DNA from: Galeopsis tetrahit
Taxonomy: Eukaryota; Streptophyta; Magnoliopsida; Lamiales; Lamiaceae
Assembly (NCBI GenBank): GCA_963675135.1
Contig: OY776128.1
Span: 868,001 to 932,000, forward strand
Length of the DNA stretch: 64,000 nucleotides
Direction: 5' to 3'
Each line of letters starts with the position of its first letter. Position 1 is the first letter of the stretch. This document shows, piece after piece, positions 1-11,749 of the stretch. The notes beneath the pieces are model-generated. The model was given only the letters and a program-made list of their open reading frames with translations. It ran no database searches and had not been told where the DNA came from. Made by a program: the position numbers and the translations under genes.

Positions 1-296
1 ATGAATCGATTCTACCCTTCTCTAATTTCAGATGAGACGAAATTATTTTATGTTAGTATCACTCTGATATTAAGTAATATTCGGCTTTTGTTAATTTTCT
101 CTAAAGTGTCAATGGTGTATTTTGCTTAATGTATGTTAATTAAAATCTTGTAATTTGGATTTTACATGAAATATTAGATTGTAGGGTGTTAGGGGATTAA
201 ATATATTTGAATTGATTCAACCCATATATAATTTTTAGATGAGACTAAATTTTTTTATTAGTTATGTTCCTTCTACTGATTTATTTTCATTTTCAG

Positions 297-1512
297 GGAA
301 GGGAAGAGTGCATGACTTAGAAAGGCAAAACGGAAACGGCCGATCTAACGGAGTTAGGCCTAATAATAATCAATTAGGAGGGCGAAGAGGGCACGACTTC
401 GAAAGGCAAAACGGAAACGGCAGATCTAACGACGTTAGGCCTAATAATAATCAATTAGGAGGGAGAGGAGGGCATGACATAGAAAGGCAAAATGGAAACG
501 GGCGAATTAACAGCGTTAGGTCTAATAATAATCAATTAGGAGGGAGAAGAGGGCATGACCTAGAAAGGCAAAACGGAAACGGACGAATTAACGGAGTTAG
601 GCCTAATAATCAATTAGGAAGGAGTAATTTCAAGCAAAATAATGGATACAATGCTTCAAAGAAGTCCGAAAAAGAAGAAAAAGAAGAAGAAAAAGAAGTG
701 CCTAACGGGGAGAGTGAGGGTGAGGGTTGGCAGGTTATTCGTAGGCGTAACACTGGCAAGCAAGAAAATGGGAGTCGTCGTAATTATGGTCCCCCGTCGA
801 ATAGTAAATCTAATTATGGTCCTTCGTCGCGCACAAGATTTGCTAATCGACGGAGGATCTACTTCGGTGACATACCTAGCAACATAGTCGTTGAAGGTTG
901 GACGAAAGAGAAAAGGTATGATATTTTCGTATATAATATATTATATGTTTGTTTAGGGCTCAAATTAATATTCATCTAATTTACTAATTAATTATTATTA
1001 TTATTTTGACTAATCTATATGATTTTCGTGCATGTTATAGAGATGGTGATGTTGCTCGAAGAGATCAAGTAAGTAATTCTTTCATTATTAAAGAATTAAT
1101 ATAAATGAAACAAGTTCAGATCAGACGAAATTCTTTTGTTTTTTATTTAGTTATCTAAATCATAGTATATGATTTGATAGGTGACACATAAAGCAAATGA
1201 GAAGCACCAACAACTAGTAACACAATTTGAATCAATGCATATCGATGAGAAAAACAAGCATGTTACAATGGACAAAAATGACAACAAGGTAAGTAGTTAA
1301 CTACACCTTTTCCAATTTTTATATAAATTGTTGTGTAATGTTAAAAAATAATCAATATTTTATAATAATAGGAGTGGAAGTCGAGTGGAACTCAAAGAGT
1401 GAAACAGATGAATCAAACCGTCCGTCGTGATCGTGACAAGTTTAGGAATGCGGTTGCTAAGCCTCCTTCGTGTGAAGACTTGTTTGAGTTTCCACCACTT
1501 TTACAATCTTAA
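297..1512 (+). CDS. Gly/Asn/Arg-rich repeat protein, copy 1 (5' exon outside window)
   Basis: I do not recognise this family. Exons can be placed by comparison with the complete paralogue at 5332-6590: 297-915, 1041-1068, 1181-1288 and 1372-1512, each bounded by AG and GT, in one frame and ending TAA; 298 residues are visible. The first exon has four 27-residue repeats of the type GHDLERQNGNGR, then a Lys/Glu-rich linker, a GEGWQVIRRRN segment and an Arg/Asn/Tyr-rich stretch. The last exon ends EDLFEFPPLLQS. The protein is low-complexity, hydrophilic and probably disordered; nucleic-acid binding is only a guess from composition. Compared with copy 2 it has two extra repeats, an extra segment (IYFGDIPSNIVVEGW) with its own short exon at 1041-1068, and a longer third exon. 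An intron-1-like sequence at about 60-296 matches intron 1 of copy 2, so the start exon should lie upstream of base 1 or be lost. Confidence 0.6.
308..628 (+). repeat. Coding minisatellite, four 81-bp units
   Basis: Four in-frame direct repeats start near 308, 389, 470 and 551, each encoding about 27 residues (HD-ERQNGNGR-N-VRPNNNQLGGR). Most differences are single codons, and the last unit is shortened by one Asn. Copy 2 of the gene has only two units, so unit number changes by recombination without breaking the frame. Confidence 0.85.
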
Positions 1513-2522
1513 TTAGTTGATTAATTACAAAAGATCAATGATATGATTCCGTTGATAGCAAGAGCTAGTTATTATGTATGGCATTATATTTTCAATAGCT
1601 TTAAAAATAACATCTTTGGTCGATCTTGGTGTTATAGTCGAATGATTTATATATGAAATATTTTAATTTAAAGAAAATTTTGCATTAATATAAGTTACTT
1701 TGCAAATTATATGACATTTTACATTTTTCAATGCAAACATTTCTTTCAAATTTAATCTTAAGATCACTAAATATTTAAATAAATGTATTTTTTTATGAGA
1801 TGTACAATCATATATTTTCTTAATATGTGTACCTTAGGATGACATATATTTTAAATAGGAGGGAGTATATGATAAATCCCAAAGTTATGTTAAAGCCATA
1901 ATACAAACAGTTTATTTGTATATATATGATACAGAAAAAATTATACGGAGTATTCTATAAAAAAATAATAGATCTTATCACCAAAGTTTGTTTGAGAGCA
2001 TCGCAAGATCTTCCCTTAAAAAATGTGAAAGATAATTAAGATATGGTTTAAATATGTTATAAATCAAATTAATTGGTCAAATATTATCTAAATGCATGTG
2101 GTTCATGTTAATTAACATGTTGATCGTGATTAAATTTAGGGAAAACGTTGGTTAATCCTTATGATTAATTAAATCTGGGAAAAACGTTGGTTACTAATCT
2201 TTATCTGAAATTGTTCATCAATAAGCATGCCTTATCAAAGTTCACCAAACGAAGTTTTGTTCTTGTCGTTTTTTTTTTAGTAAGTTTCGATAATGTGTCA
2301 TGATTTTATAGGGTTTTAGTATTTAAAATAAAGTGATATGTGTTATTGGTTAAAAAATATATAAGACATAAATATCATGTTTTGATTGAATGTTAGTTTA
2401 AACATAATAGTTGACTAACACAAGCTTTCAATATTCATTTGAGCCGATTCGATTAACATAAGATCAACGAGATTTTCTTTGTTCCTCATTTGTACAATAT
2501 TGCATAGATTTAAATTACATTA
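1513..2522. other. AT-rich intergenic DNA
   Basis: No gene is visible. The first 150 bp downstream of the stop match the 3' flank of copy 2 (6591-6720), so they belong to the duplicated gene unit. A worn Stowaway-like end (GGAGGGAGTA) is seen near 1858. The rest is unassigned. Confidence 0.5.
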
Positions 2523-2869
2523 ATTATAACTAGAGATGTCTATCGGGCTGGCCCTAGCTCTATAGGGCCAGCTTTACGGGGTTACGGGTTAAATGGGTTA
2601 GGGCCTTAACTGGTTCATACTTAACGGTCTTACAATTGTTGGGACCTAACCCTAACCCTAGCGGGCCACGGGCTAAACGGGCCACTAACGGGCTACAATA
2701 ATTTTTTTTATTTTAAAATTAAAGGTCCCAATTGACGTGTCCAACCAATAAATAAAATAATATATAATTAGTTAGTGATCAGTAAATGAGAAAATAAAAG
2801 TATAATCTAATAAAAAGTTAGTAATAATGACTAATGTATGGTAATGCTCGAGTTGCTTAATACTTATAG

Positions 2870-3488
2870 GAGAAAGTCTTAAATGCACACTGTGCACCAA
2901 ACTAAAATTGGTGCACACACTTTCAGAATTAATTTCTGAATTATTGAAAATTGGTTCGTAAAGTTGATGATGAAATTATTAAATTGACGTTTTACTCTTT
3001 TAAGAAAATAAATTTGTTTAATTTATTATTAATAACAAAAGTTCGTGAAAAACATGAAAAATAACCGAAAAAAAATTTAGTTAATTACGGAGACAAAAAT
3101 AAATACTTCAATACTAAAATTGAAAGGGTTGAAAATAGAAATTTTAAGTGAAAAGTGTAATTCTTATTATTGAAAAGTGGTAGATTTTATTATTGAAAAG
3201 TGTAAGATTTTGTTATTGAAAAATATAATTCTTATTATAAAGGGTTTTTGAAACCGCTTGGACAACAATTAGTTAGTTGTAAATTTCTGTTTTTATTAAT
3301 ACATAAAGAATTAAACTGTGCATTACTGTGCACGTGCATAGGGGTGGGAATGGGCCAGGCTACTCGACAGGGGCCTACGGCTCGGCCTATTAAAGCTTGG
3401 CTCGGCTCGACTCGTTTAATAAACAAGCCGGACTCAAGCTTTTTTAGAAATAAGCCTTTTAAGCCTAACAGGCCGGCCTATATAACTT

Positions 3489-3536
<48 letters not shown>

Positions 3537-3925
3537 GTATATATTTATATAATATGTAATTTTCAAATAAATTTAGTAACACTATTTTGTTTGTAATAAT
3601 TGAAAAAATAGTTGAATATTTTTTTTTTTTGGTACATTTGATAAATTTGCTATTACTTCAATTTCTTCATTTTGAAATTTAAAGAGTTAATTTTTATAAT
3701 TTGATGATAATATTGTTGTAGATTTTTTTTTTTTTTTTTTAAATACACTAATAAGATTAAGAGGCCTTTAAAAGGCTTTCGGGCCAGACCTATTTATTAA
3801 AAAAGCCAGGCTTGAGCCTAAGAAATATATAACAAGGCCAAGCTTTTTTTCTTAAAGCCTACCAAGGACTGGCCCATTCTTATCCCTACACGTGCACGTG
3901 CACACTGTGCACAAGAGACCAACTC
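2870..3925. mobile_element. MULE-like element nested in the hAT
   Basis: A 9-bp direct repeat TACTTATAG (2861-2869, 3926-3934) flanks imperfect inverted ends: GAGAAAGTCTTAAATGCACA at the left and GAGTTGGTCTCTTGTGCACA from the right. A 9-bp duplication points to Mutator-like. The termini match imperfectly, so class is less sure than for its neighbours. No coding region. It is interrupted by the hAT MITE at 3339-3888. Confidence 0.55.
3339..3888. mobile_element. hAT MITE, TAGGGGTGGGAATGGGC family
   Basis: The left end is TAGGGGTGGGAATGGGCCAG and the right end reads TAGGGATAAGAATGGGCCAG on the minus strand. The 8-bp duplication CACGTGCA lies at 3331-3338 and 3889-3896. The 550-bp body has GGCC/AAGCCT-rich subterminal repeats and an AT core with a (TA)n run. 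It is the same family as 10833-11457, inserted in the opposite orientation. Confidence 0.88.
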
Positions 3926-4200
3926 TACTTATAGTTATGGTTATGCATCAAATGATCCAAATTTTGTTCGCAAGTTACTGAGTATTTATTAAAAAAAAAA
4001 AAGGTGTAACAATCCGGACTAGCGGGCTGGCCCTGTAGACCTGCGAGCTGGCCCGGTTTAGCCCATGGGCTAAACGGTCCGGGTCAAAAAAAGTTCAAAT
4101 TTAAACGGGCCTACGATTCATGAACCCTAACCCTACATTTTTTAGGGTTAAACGGGCTAGCCCGATTAGCCCGGCCCGAATAAACATATCTAATTATAAC

Positions 4201-5225
4201 TCACATATATACAATATGTAATTGTACAGAAAAAAAAAGGCTCAGACTACAAAGCCTATAAAGAAACATGAATAAAGGGGGCACATAATTTATATTAATA
4301 AATTAAAATTTCACATCAATATATATATATTAAAAACCAAATTCATAATTGCATATGCATGATAATTTTGTAGACTTGTAGTATAAAATTAAGGAATCAT
4401 TCATTAGAAGTATTTGCAATTGCATTATAACGCGCATATAAAGTGTTATTGTTATTTTATTTTAATTGTCTACACATAAAGTACTTTAAAAAAAGAGGAG
4501 TCAGAAATTTAGGGATAGAGGTCCCGATTAACATAAGGAGTTGTCATTGGGAGGAATTGAACTATGAGTTATAGTGGAATCTTTTTAAAGGCTAATCACT
4601 ATACCAATGTTACGTAGTAAACAAAATACAATCTATATAACAAATAATTTAGAAATTGATGGGGGCCAGTGACCCCGGCCCCAATATGTACCACCGTCCT
4701 GTTTATCATACTTACTTTATCACTTTATTCATAAACATGTTCACGTAAATTAAATATCAACCACTTTTACGTAATGAAATCACGTGTTTCAATTTTAGTG
4801 TTTCATATATTATGAAGTTAAAATTTATTGTTGTTTAGTCTATTCCTATTTATAATTAATTATAAACCATCTTCATAATTAAAATGTAAAATGATATACG
4901 TGACGCGAATGTAGATGACATAAAGACGTTTGGGTTAGTAAAATATATATACTTACAATCAAAACTCAACGATTCGACTAAAAAAAGATCAAATTTAAAC
5001 GAGTCTACCATCTATCAAATTTAAACCTGCCTTTATTAAAAAAGTGTTAAATTTAGTAAGTAAATAATATATAAGGGTAAAAAATTACCAAATATAAACG
5101 GGTCTACCAATTATTAAATTTAAACTTGCCTTTATTAAAAAAGTGTTAAATTTGGTAAGTAAATAATATCTATAAGTGTATCTAGGAAAGAAAAGATATT
5201 TACTTGGTCTCAAAGTTTGTTTTAA
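4201..5225. repeat. AT-rich spacer with a ~100-bp tandem duplication
   Basis: Upstream spacer of the copy 2 gene. Two consecutive units, about 4981-5076 and 5081-5180, share the run AAATTTAAAC..GCCTTTATT and GTAAGTAAATAATAT with scattered differences. Nothing else is recognisable in the stretch. Confidence 0.7.
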
Positions 5226-5233
5226 TTTATATA
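5226..5233 (+). promoter_or_regulatory. Candidate TATA box of repeat-protein gene copy 2
   Basis: TTTATATA lies about 100 bp upstream of the ATG at 5332, a plausible spacing for a plant core promoter with a short leader. It is a motif match in AT-rich DNA only. Confidence 0.4.
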
Positions 5234-5331
5234 CCCTTCTCAAAGCAAAAAGAATACACACCCTCACATACTACGTACGTAAAGAAAAAAGAAGCTCATA
5301 AACCTTCAATTGCACTTTGTTTTTGTAGAAG

Positions 5332-6590
5332 ATGGCTGAAAATTTTAATTTACTTTTGGTCAACCGGTTTGTACTCTTAGAAGGTGACGAATGTGAAAAT
5401 CTAACGGTGGAGGCGACGGATCCCCCACCGTCGTCTGCCCTGGAGAAGAAGCGTAAAGGGAACCGCAAGAAGGCTCTTGCTTCGTCGTCGATCCAGTTGA
5501 GGGTGGACGACGGGAACGGGAAGAAGGGGTTCTCCTCCAAGCCTCAAGGCTCTTTTTATCATGGTATAAATTAATTAATATTTGGCTTTTGTTTTCTCTA
5601 AAGTGTCAATCGTGTATTTGCATAATGTATGCTAATTAAAATCTAGTATTTTGGATTTTACATGAAATATTAGATGGTAGGTGTTAGGGGATTAAAAATA
5701 TATTAATCAAAATTCTAACTTTTTTTTTAATTTTTAGATGAGAGGAAATTCTTTTTATGTTAGATATCAGAGATTTTTTATATTGATTGTGGTCCTTTTG
5801 CTAATTTATTGTCAGGGAAGGGAAGAGGGCACGACTTAGAAAGGCAAAACGGAAACGGCCGATCTAACGGCGTTAGGCCTAATAATAATCAATTAGGAGG
5901 GAGAAGTGGCCATGACCTAGAAAGGCGAAATGGAAACGGGCGAATTAACGGCGTTAGTCCTAATAATAAAGTAGGAGGGAGTAATTTCAAGCAAATTAAT
6001 GGATACAATGCTTCAAAGAAGCCCGAAAAAGAAGTGCTTAACGGAGAGAGTGAGGGTGAGGGTTGGCAGGTTGTTCGCAGGCGTAACACTCGCAAGAAAG
6101 AAAATGGGAGTCGTCGTAATTATGGTCCTCCGTCGAGTAGCAAATCTAATTATGGTCCTCCATCGCGTACAAGTTTTGCTAATCGACGAGATCAAGTAAG
6201 TAATTCTTTCATTATTAGAGAATTAATATAAATGAAACAAGTTCAAATTGACAAAATTCTTTCGTTTTTTATTTAGTTATCTAAATCATAATTCATATGT
6301 ATATTTCAGAACTTTGAGAAGGTGAATAAGAATGTTACCATGGACAAAAATGGCAACAAGGTAAGTAGTTAACTACACCTTTTCCAATTTTTATATAAAT
6401 TGTTGTGTGATGTTATAAAATAATCAATATTTTATAATAATAGAAGTGGACGTCGAGTGGAACTCAAAGAGTGAAACAGATGGATCAAACCGTTCGTCGC
6501 GGTCGAGACAAGTTTAGGAATGAAGATGCTAAGCCTAAGCCTCCTTCATATGAAGACTTGTTTGAGTTTCCACCACTTTTACCATCTTAA
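5332..6590 (+). CDS. Gly/Asn/Arg-rich repeat protein, copy 2 (complete, four exons)
   Basis: The family is not recognised. Exons 5332-5563, 5816-6195, 6310-6360 and 6444-6590 join in frame (232+380+51+147 nt) to 269 residues and a TAA stop; every junction is GT..AG and three introns are short. The ATG at 5332 is the first in frame after the TATA-like site. Exon 1 gives an acidic then Lys/Arg-rich N-terminus (MAENFNLLLVNRF; KKRKGNRKK, possibly a nuclear signal). Exon 2 has two 27-residue repeats, then GEGWQVVRRRN and a YGPPS-type Arg/Ser-rich tract. The last exon ends EDLFEFPPLLPS, the best conserved piece between the copies. Relative to copy 1 it has lost one intron and a short exon in frame, at the ANR|RDQ junction. 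It is a tandem duplicate about 5.5 kb downstream of copy 1. Function unknown. Confidence 0.65.
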
Positions 6591-6845
6591 TTAGTTGATT
6601 AATTACAAAGAGTTGGAGTATTATGTATGGCATTATATTTTCAATAGCTTTAAAATTAACATTCTTGTTCGATCTTGGTGTTAGAGTCGAATAATTTACA
6701 AATGAACAACAATTTTGTGAAATATTTTATATATGAAATATTTTAATTTAAGGAAAATTTTGCATCAATTTACTTTAATTAACTATATTCCAAGAAAAAT
6801 TAAGTTCTATAAAAAATAATAAATCTTATTATGAAGAAAAAAGAA

Positions 6846-7920
6846 CGGTATGTATTTAAATTTAACTATAAGGCCTAATAATTTTTTATATATATTAGCC
6901 TTTTTAAATGAATTTAATTTAAACAATATGTATTTAGAGGCACACCTGACCGATGTGCATCTAACATTGACTTTTTATCTCCTCTCTCCTCTTTTAATTA
7001 TCTAAAATTTCTATTTTTTTTTTCAACTTCTATTATTTAATCATAATTTCTCTTATGTAATTTATGAAAATTTGAATTTATGAAAATTTGAACTTAAAAT
7101 TGAATATAAAAAAAATATATATATATATACATCTTAAAAATGAATCAAACAAAAATCTGAAACTTCAAACCTTGAGACACATTGTGGATTATTGACTCTG
7201 TGCCCCTACTCGTGACCCCGCATGTGCCACAGCGTGTATGTGATGACCTTTGTACTACCAATGTGGCCTCATAAATCATACCCAACGAAAATTATATTTT
7301 TAAGTTTTAGATTTTTTTTAATAAAATATTAATATTTAAAAAAGAAGAACGTCGTTATCAATCAATCATACCCAACGAAAATTATATTTTTAAGTTTTAG
7401 ATTTTTTTAATAAAGTATTAATATTTAAAAAAGAAGAACGTCATTATCAACAACGCCCTTTTCTTTGTCCTGAATATTTTCTCTCCTCTTTTAATTCTCT
7501 AAAATTCCTATTTTCTCTTCAAAAAAAATTTCAACAAAATTTCCCTCATATGGTTATATAATATATATGTAATTTATGAAAAATTGAAGTTAAAAATGAA
7601 TATAGAAAATAAAGAAATAAAATATTTTAATATAGAAAATTGTGTAATCTTCATGTGTAGTTGAAGGGTTGAAAACAAAAAGTATTTTGAGAAGGTACAC
7701 ATTGTGATTCACCCTGTGCCCCCTCCCCCCTACTCGTGTCCGCACGTGCCATACGCGTGTGTGAAGGCCTTTGTGTTATTTATGTGGTACCATATCCAAT
7801 GAAATTATACTTGGTGTTTTATACAATTAACTTCTCTATTTCAAAATAAGCTTTAATTAATTTTTTTAAAATAAAATATTAATATTTAAAAAGTTTTAGT
7901 TTTTTTTAGTAAAATATTAC
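6846..7920. repeat. DUF506-cluster spacer repeat, block 1
   Basis: This is the first occurrence of a spacer unit of about 0.5 kb seen through the window. It has a GTATGTATTTAGAGGC start, CT-rich stretches (TTAATTATCTAAAAT), TATGGTTATGTAATTTATGA, CCCCTACTCGTG and TAATAAAATATTAATATTT. Two units are present, the second from about 7440. Inside the first, a 92-bp segment is directly duplicated (about 7280-7370 and 7370-7463). No coding capacity. Related blocks are at 21100, 31840, 37253 and 43290. Confidence 0.7.
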
Positions 7921-8465
7921 TTCTCCTTCCACAAAAATAGTTTCATTTGTCTTATATTCTTTGTCCACAAAATGTAGTCACATACCTTTTATGGAAACTA
8001 TCATCATTCAACTATCACTTAATTACTCAAATTGTCATCAACTTTATTCACAAACAATCACTTTATTCTCTTTTTATGAAAAGTTAGAAGAAAAAGAAAC
8101 ATTAATGAGGGGTAAATGTATTAAAAGAATATGTACATGAACATGAACGAATGACACATAAGGATAAAAAATAATCAATTGTATACACTATATCAACACT
8201 TGTTAATCATTCGGTTCAGTGAAATAATAAGTGGAATAAAAGAATCGAACCGAGAACCAAATACACGTAAGCCCTGCCGCGTAAGCCACAACGATCCAAC
8301 GGATATGCTTGATGCTCTTAAACCCTGTGTCGGATACACACCCAGTATATCCTTTTTCTAGTTTCCACTCACCTTATTTTCGTTCTACATTTAATTTTAT
8401 TTTATTTCTATTTCTATAAAATAAGCAGAATATTCGTTTTTCATTCTTCAGCTCTATCCTTTATT

Positions 8466-9832
8466 GGGTAAATTGCATTTATGATCCCATAAGAATTCCC
8501 TCTCACGAATTTGGTCCCCTTTTAAGCAATTTTGATCCCATGTGATTTTTCCATCCAAATTTAACGGATGAAGAGAAAGTGAATGACACGCGCCGTCAGT
8601 TTCAATGTTTTTTTTAAAAATTAAAATTTTAAAGTGCAATTTTTTTAAATAAAATAATAATATTAATTATTATAATAATAAAAAAACCTGCAACCATTTA
8701 CTCTGCGTTCTACAGACATCCCCACCACCGCCTCCCTCCATACCACCACCGCCTTGTCTAAGTAACAACTAACAAACCCCCTTATCAATTTCATATTTTA
8801 AACACGGATTTTTTGCAATTTTCTTGAAAAAGATTGTTTGCAATTTTAAGTGTGAAATTTGGTGTTTGTTTTAGGTTGGGGCTGGTGGTGTCGGGAACAG
8901 GGGGTGTGTATTCAGGCAGTGGCCGTGGTGGGGTTTTCGCGATTTTTCAGCGGTCTTGGGAAAGAAGATCTTGGGCTCTAAGGAGGTGTTATTGATTTGT
9001 TCTGCTTTTCCCTCGGCGTGGAGTGGCATCGGTGACCACCATTGGTGCGTTGTGTGGTTTTGGTTAAAACCGAATTCAGCGATTTCAAGATAAATTCAGG
9101 CAAAAATATTTAAATCAGATCTTGCGATCTGGTTTTGAGACTTTTTTTTTTGAAAGGGCTTAATTTGTGAGATGAGCTATTATTTTCGATTTTGGCCGGT
9201 GGCAGCATGGTGGCGATGAGAACGGAAACGACGGTGAGATGAGCAGGTGAGGGGCAGGTAAATTACTGATATATCTTTATTTTTATTATTATTATTATCT
9301 TTAATTTTAAAATTTGATGGTTTTTAATTTCTTATTTGAATTCTTCAAAATTTACATAAAAAAACTGTTACTGATATTTTTTTAATTTGTTTGGTAATTT
9401 TTTATATATAAAAAAAGGGCATCTACAAATTTTATTCAAATTCTATATATAACTTTATAATTTTCAAATTCCACAATTATTATAAATTTTTATTTCAAAA
9501 TTCTACACAAATTATTAGTATTTGATTTGAAAAAAAAAACATTACTTTTTGTATATATTTTTTTTTAAAATCGGATTTTACATAAAACTACCACTTATTT
9601 AGTGGAAAAATTAACTTTTTTTTTTATATTCAAATTCTGTATATAATTTTATATTTAATTTGAAATGTGTGAATTCATTAATTACATATTTAATTAAAAA
9701 AAATATGAAAATTAACGAAACAGTTACAAACTTAACGGTTGGGACTATTTTTGTAAAAATTGGGATAAAAAAAGAAATGGGACCAAAATTGTTTTTGAAA
9801 GATTCTTATGGGACTAAAACTGCAATTTACCC
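8466..9832. mobile_element. MULE-like element in the DUF506-A promoter
   Basis: The ends GGGTAAATTGCATTTATGAT (left) and GGGTAAATTGCAGTTTTAGT (right, minus strand) form an inverted repeat that continues through CCCATAAGAAT. A 10-bp duplication ATCCTTTATT lies at 8456-8465 and 9833-9842. The uninterrupted sequence survives upstream of copy D (TTTATCCTTTATATATAACG), so the insertion split the core promoter of copy A. The interior includes a GC-rich part (about 8690-8760 and 8875-9060) with an AG/G junction near 8876 that looks like a captured exon border, as in Pack-MULEs. The captured gene is not identified. Confidence 0.72.
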
Positions 9833-9906
9833 ATCCTTTATTTATAGATAACGCGAATCCGCTAGTTTTTTTAAGCAGAAAAACGTTCCCGATTTTTTAA
9901 TCGATT

Positions 9907-10719
9907 ATGTACGGTGTTACGATGAGGAAGAAAGTGACTGACCCGTTAAATGACAAGGTGAAAGCTCGGATCGTCGGCCGGGATCGGGTCGACCCTCGAC
10001 CCGGTGTATTACGTCAGCAGCGAACACAGCGCTCACGGTTACGATTCGGACGATTCTGATAACGATACGTCTGCGCACGATTCGAGTTTAAAAAATGTGG
10101 ATGATGTGATTAAACCGATTCTGTTGGATAATACGGATGAGTTTCAGAATGTGCTTAGGGCTCACGTTTTGAGTGCTGTGCAACTGCAAGTCTGCAAATG
10201 TTCTGTTGCGTGAAATCTGACAAAAGCGTGATTCGCAGAAACGTGATGGCGATTCTGAGAGATCGCGGTTACGATGCGGCGATTTGTAAGACGAAATGGG
10301 AGAGTTCCGGTGGAATTACTGCCGGAAACTACGAGTTCATCGACGTTCTGTCGTCGCCGACAAGGTATTTCGTCGATCTGGAATTTGCGTCCGAGTTTGA
10401 AATCGCGAGGCCTACGACGTCGTACGAGAGCCTTTTGCAGTACTTGCCGGCGGTTTTCGTCGGTAAAATCGAGGATATGAAGCTGATTTTGAGGGCGATG
10501 AGCGACGCCGCGAGGCGGTCGTTGAAAAACAGAGGCCTCCATCTGCCGCCGTGGCGGAAACACCGGTTCATGCAGAACAAGTGGCTCGGAGCGTACCGAC
10601 GCACCACCAACGTTTTCCCGGCGTCGTTTACTTCTCCGTCGGAAGTGAAGCAGAGTTCCACCGTTAAGTGCCGCGCCGTCGGTTTTGCTTCCGCCGTTAA
10701 CGGCGGGGTAGTTTACTGA
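9907..10719 (+). pseudogene. DUF506 (PDDEXK-like) copy A, frameshifted
   Basis: It starts MYGVTMRKKVTDPLND like copies B and C. An extra base near 9990-10003 moves translation out of frame; the next segment (GYDSDDSDND..DEFQNVLRAHVLSAVQLQ) is read one frame over. An 8-bp direct duplication of CTGCAAGT type near 10188-10196 restores the first frame. The rest, 10198-10719, is open and carries the conserved domain: RGYDAAICKTKWESSGG, RYFVDLEFASEFEIARPTTS, LLQYLPAVFVGK and PPWRKHRF. It lacks the DVTASPTFSELIFGG segment of B and C. As it stands the ATG frame stops after about 45 codons. A short unannotated intron could in theory bypass the middle, but no good splice sites are seen. Its promoter is split by the MULE at 8466-9832. 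Confidence 0.8.
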
Positions 10720-10832
10720 TTCCCGCGGCAGCCCGTACGAGATGAATGTAGAGGAAATTTTTTAAATAAAATATTTCTCGTTTTTTTTTTTGTATTTAAT
10801 TAATATGTTTAGGGAGTTTTTTCGTGTAGTAT

Positions 10833-11457
10833 TAGGGGTGGGAATGGGGGTAGGCTTTATATAAAAAAATCACATCTGTTACATAATTTTTAGGCCCAAG
10901 CCTAGTTTATGGCCTATTAGGCTTTTTTTAAAGGTTTAAGTCTGATCTTTTTACTAAATAGGCTTGGCCTGAAAGCCTTTTAAAGGTCTTTTTAGTTCTA
11001 TTAACACATTTTTTAAAAAAATCTTACAATCTTACAACACTTTATTATTATCGTCAAATCATAAAATAGACTTTTAAATCTTAAAATGAAGAAATAAAAG
11101 CAATAACAACTTTATCAAATGTTTCAAAAAAAAAAAAAAAATTCAAATATTTTTGTGAACTATTACAAAAGAAAAATATAATTACCTAGTATTACTAAAC
11201 TTCCTTATTATATTTAATTATCACACAATCACACATATTATATAATATATATATATATATATTTATATATAGATAAAGTTAAATAGGCTGGCCTGTTAGG
11301 TTTAAGAGGCCTACGAAAAGGCTCAAGTCCGGCCTATTTAATTAAGTAGGCTTAAAAAAAAGCTTGAGCCCGACTTGTTTATTAAATGAGTCAAGCCGAA
11401 CTTTAATAGGCCGAGCCGTAGACCCCTGTCGGGTAGCCTGGCCCATTCCCACCCCTA
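10833..11457. mobile_element. hAT MITE, TAGGGGTGGGAATGGG family, second copy
   Basis: Ends TAGGGGTGGGAATGGGGGTA (left) and TAGGGGTGGGAATGGGCCAG (right, minus strand). The 8-bp duplication TGTAGTAT lies at 10825-10832 and 11458-11465. It shares the subterminal GGCC/AAGCCT-rich sequence with 3339-3888, in reverse orientation. It sits 114 bp downstream of the copy A stop, inside sequence that is continuous downstream of copies B and C. Confidence 0.9.
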
Positions 11458-11749
11458 TGTAGTATAACAATTTTGTTAAATTTTATTTTCCGTATCATTG
11501 TTGTGTAACATATGGCGGCGCACATTAGCCAAATCAACCTGTGAAGGAGGGATCCCCACAAAAACTACGAAATAGGATTTTAATTGGACCGTTGGATATT
11601 CATGAGATGAAATCAAACGAATGTTCTTGATGAACTTCTACGATTTGGTTCTTCATGAATTATTGCCAAAATTATCATTTTTTTGTTAGAAATAATCAAC
11701 ATTAACACTAAAATATATGGACGACAAATCGACCCAACTAAGTTATTGG

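Larger units (their letters stand above)
2531..4192. mobile_element. Non-autonomous hAT element, outer layer of a nest
   Basis: The ends are inverted: TAGAGATGTCTATCGGGC at the left, and TAGATATGTTTATTCGGGC when the right end is read on the minus strand. They are flanked by the identical 8-bp duplication ATTATAAC (2523-2530 and 4193-4200). An 8-bp duplication with TAG-type ends is the hAT signature. GGGCC/GGCCC-rich subterminal sequence lies at both ends. There is no transposase. About 1.06 kb of the length is a second element (2870-3925). Confidence 0.8.

Noticed and set aside
2640..2665. CCCTAACCCTAA-like run as interstitial telomere repeat
   Set aside because: Only two to three units, within GGGCC-rich hAT subterminal sequence, and similar short runs recur at the other end of the element.
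10162..10661. Minus-strand open frames of 110-133 codons opposite DUF506-A (also opposite B and C)
   Set aside because: Mirror frames of a GC-richer coding region; the plus strand carries the conserved DUF506 motifs.
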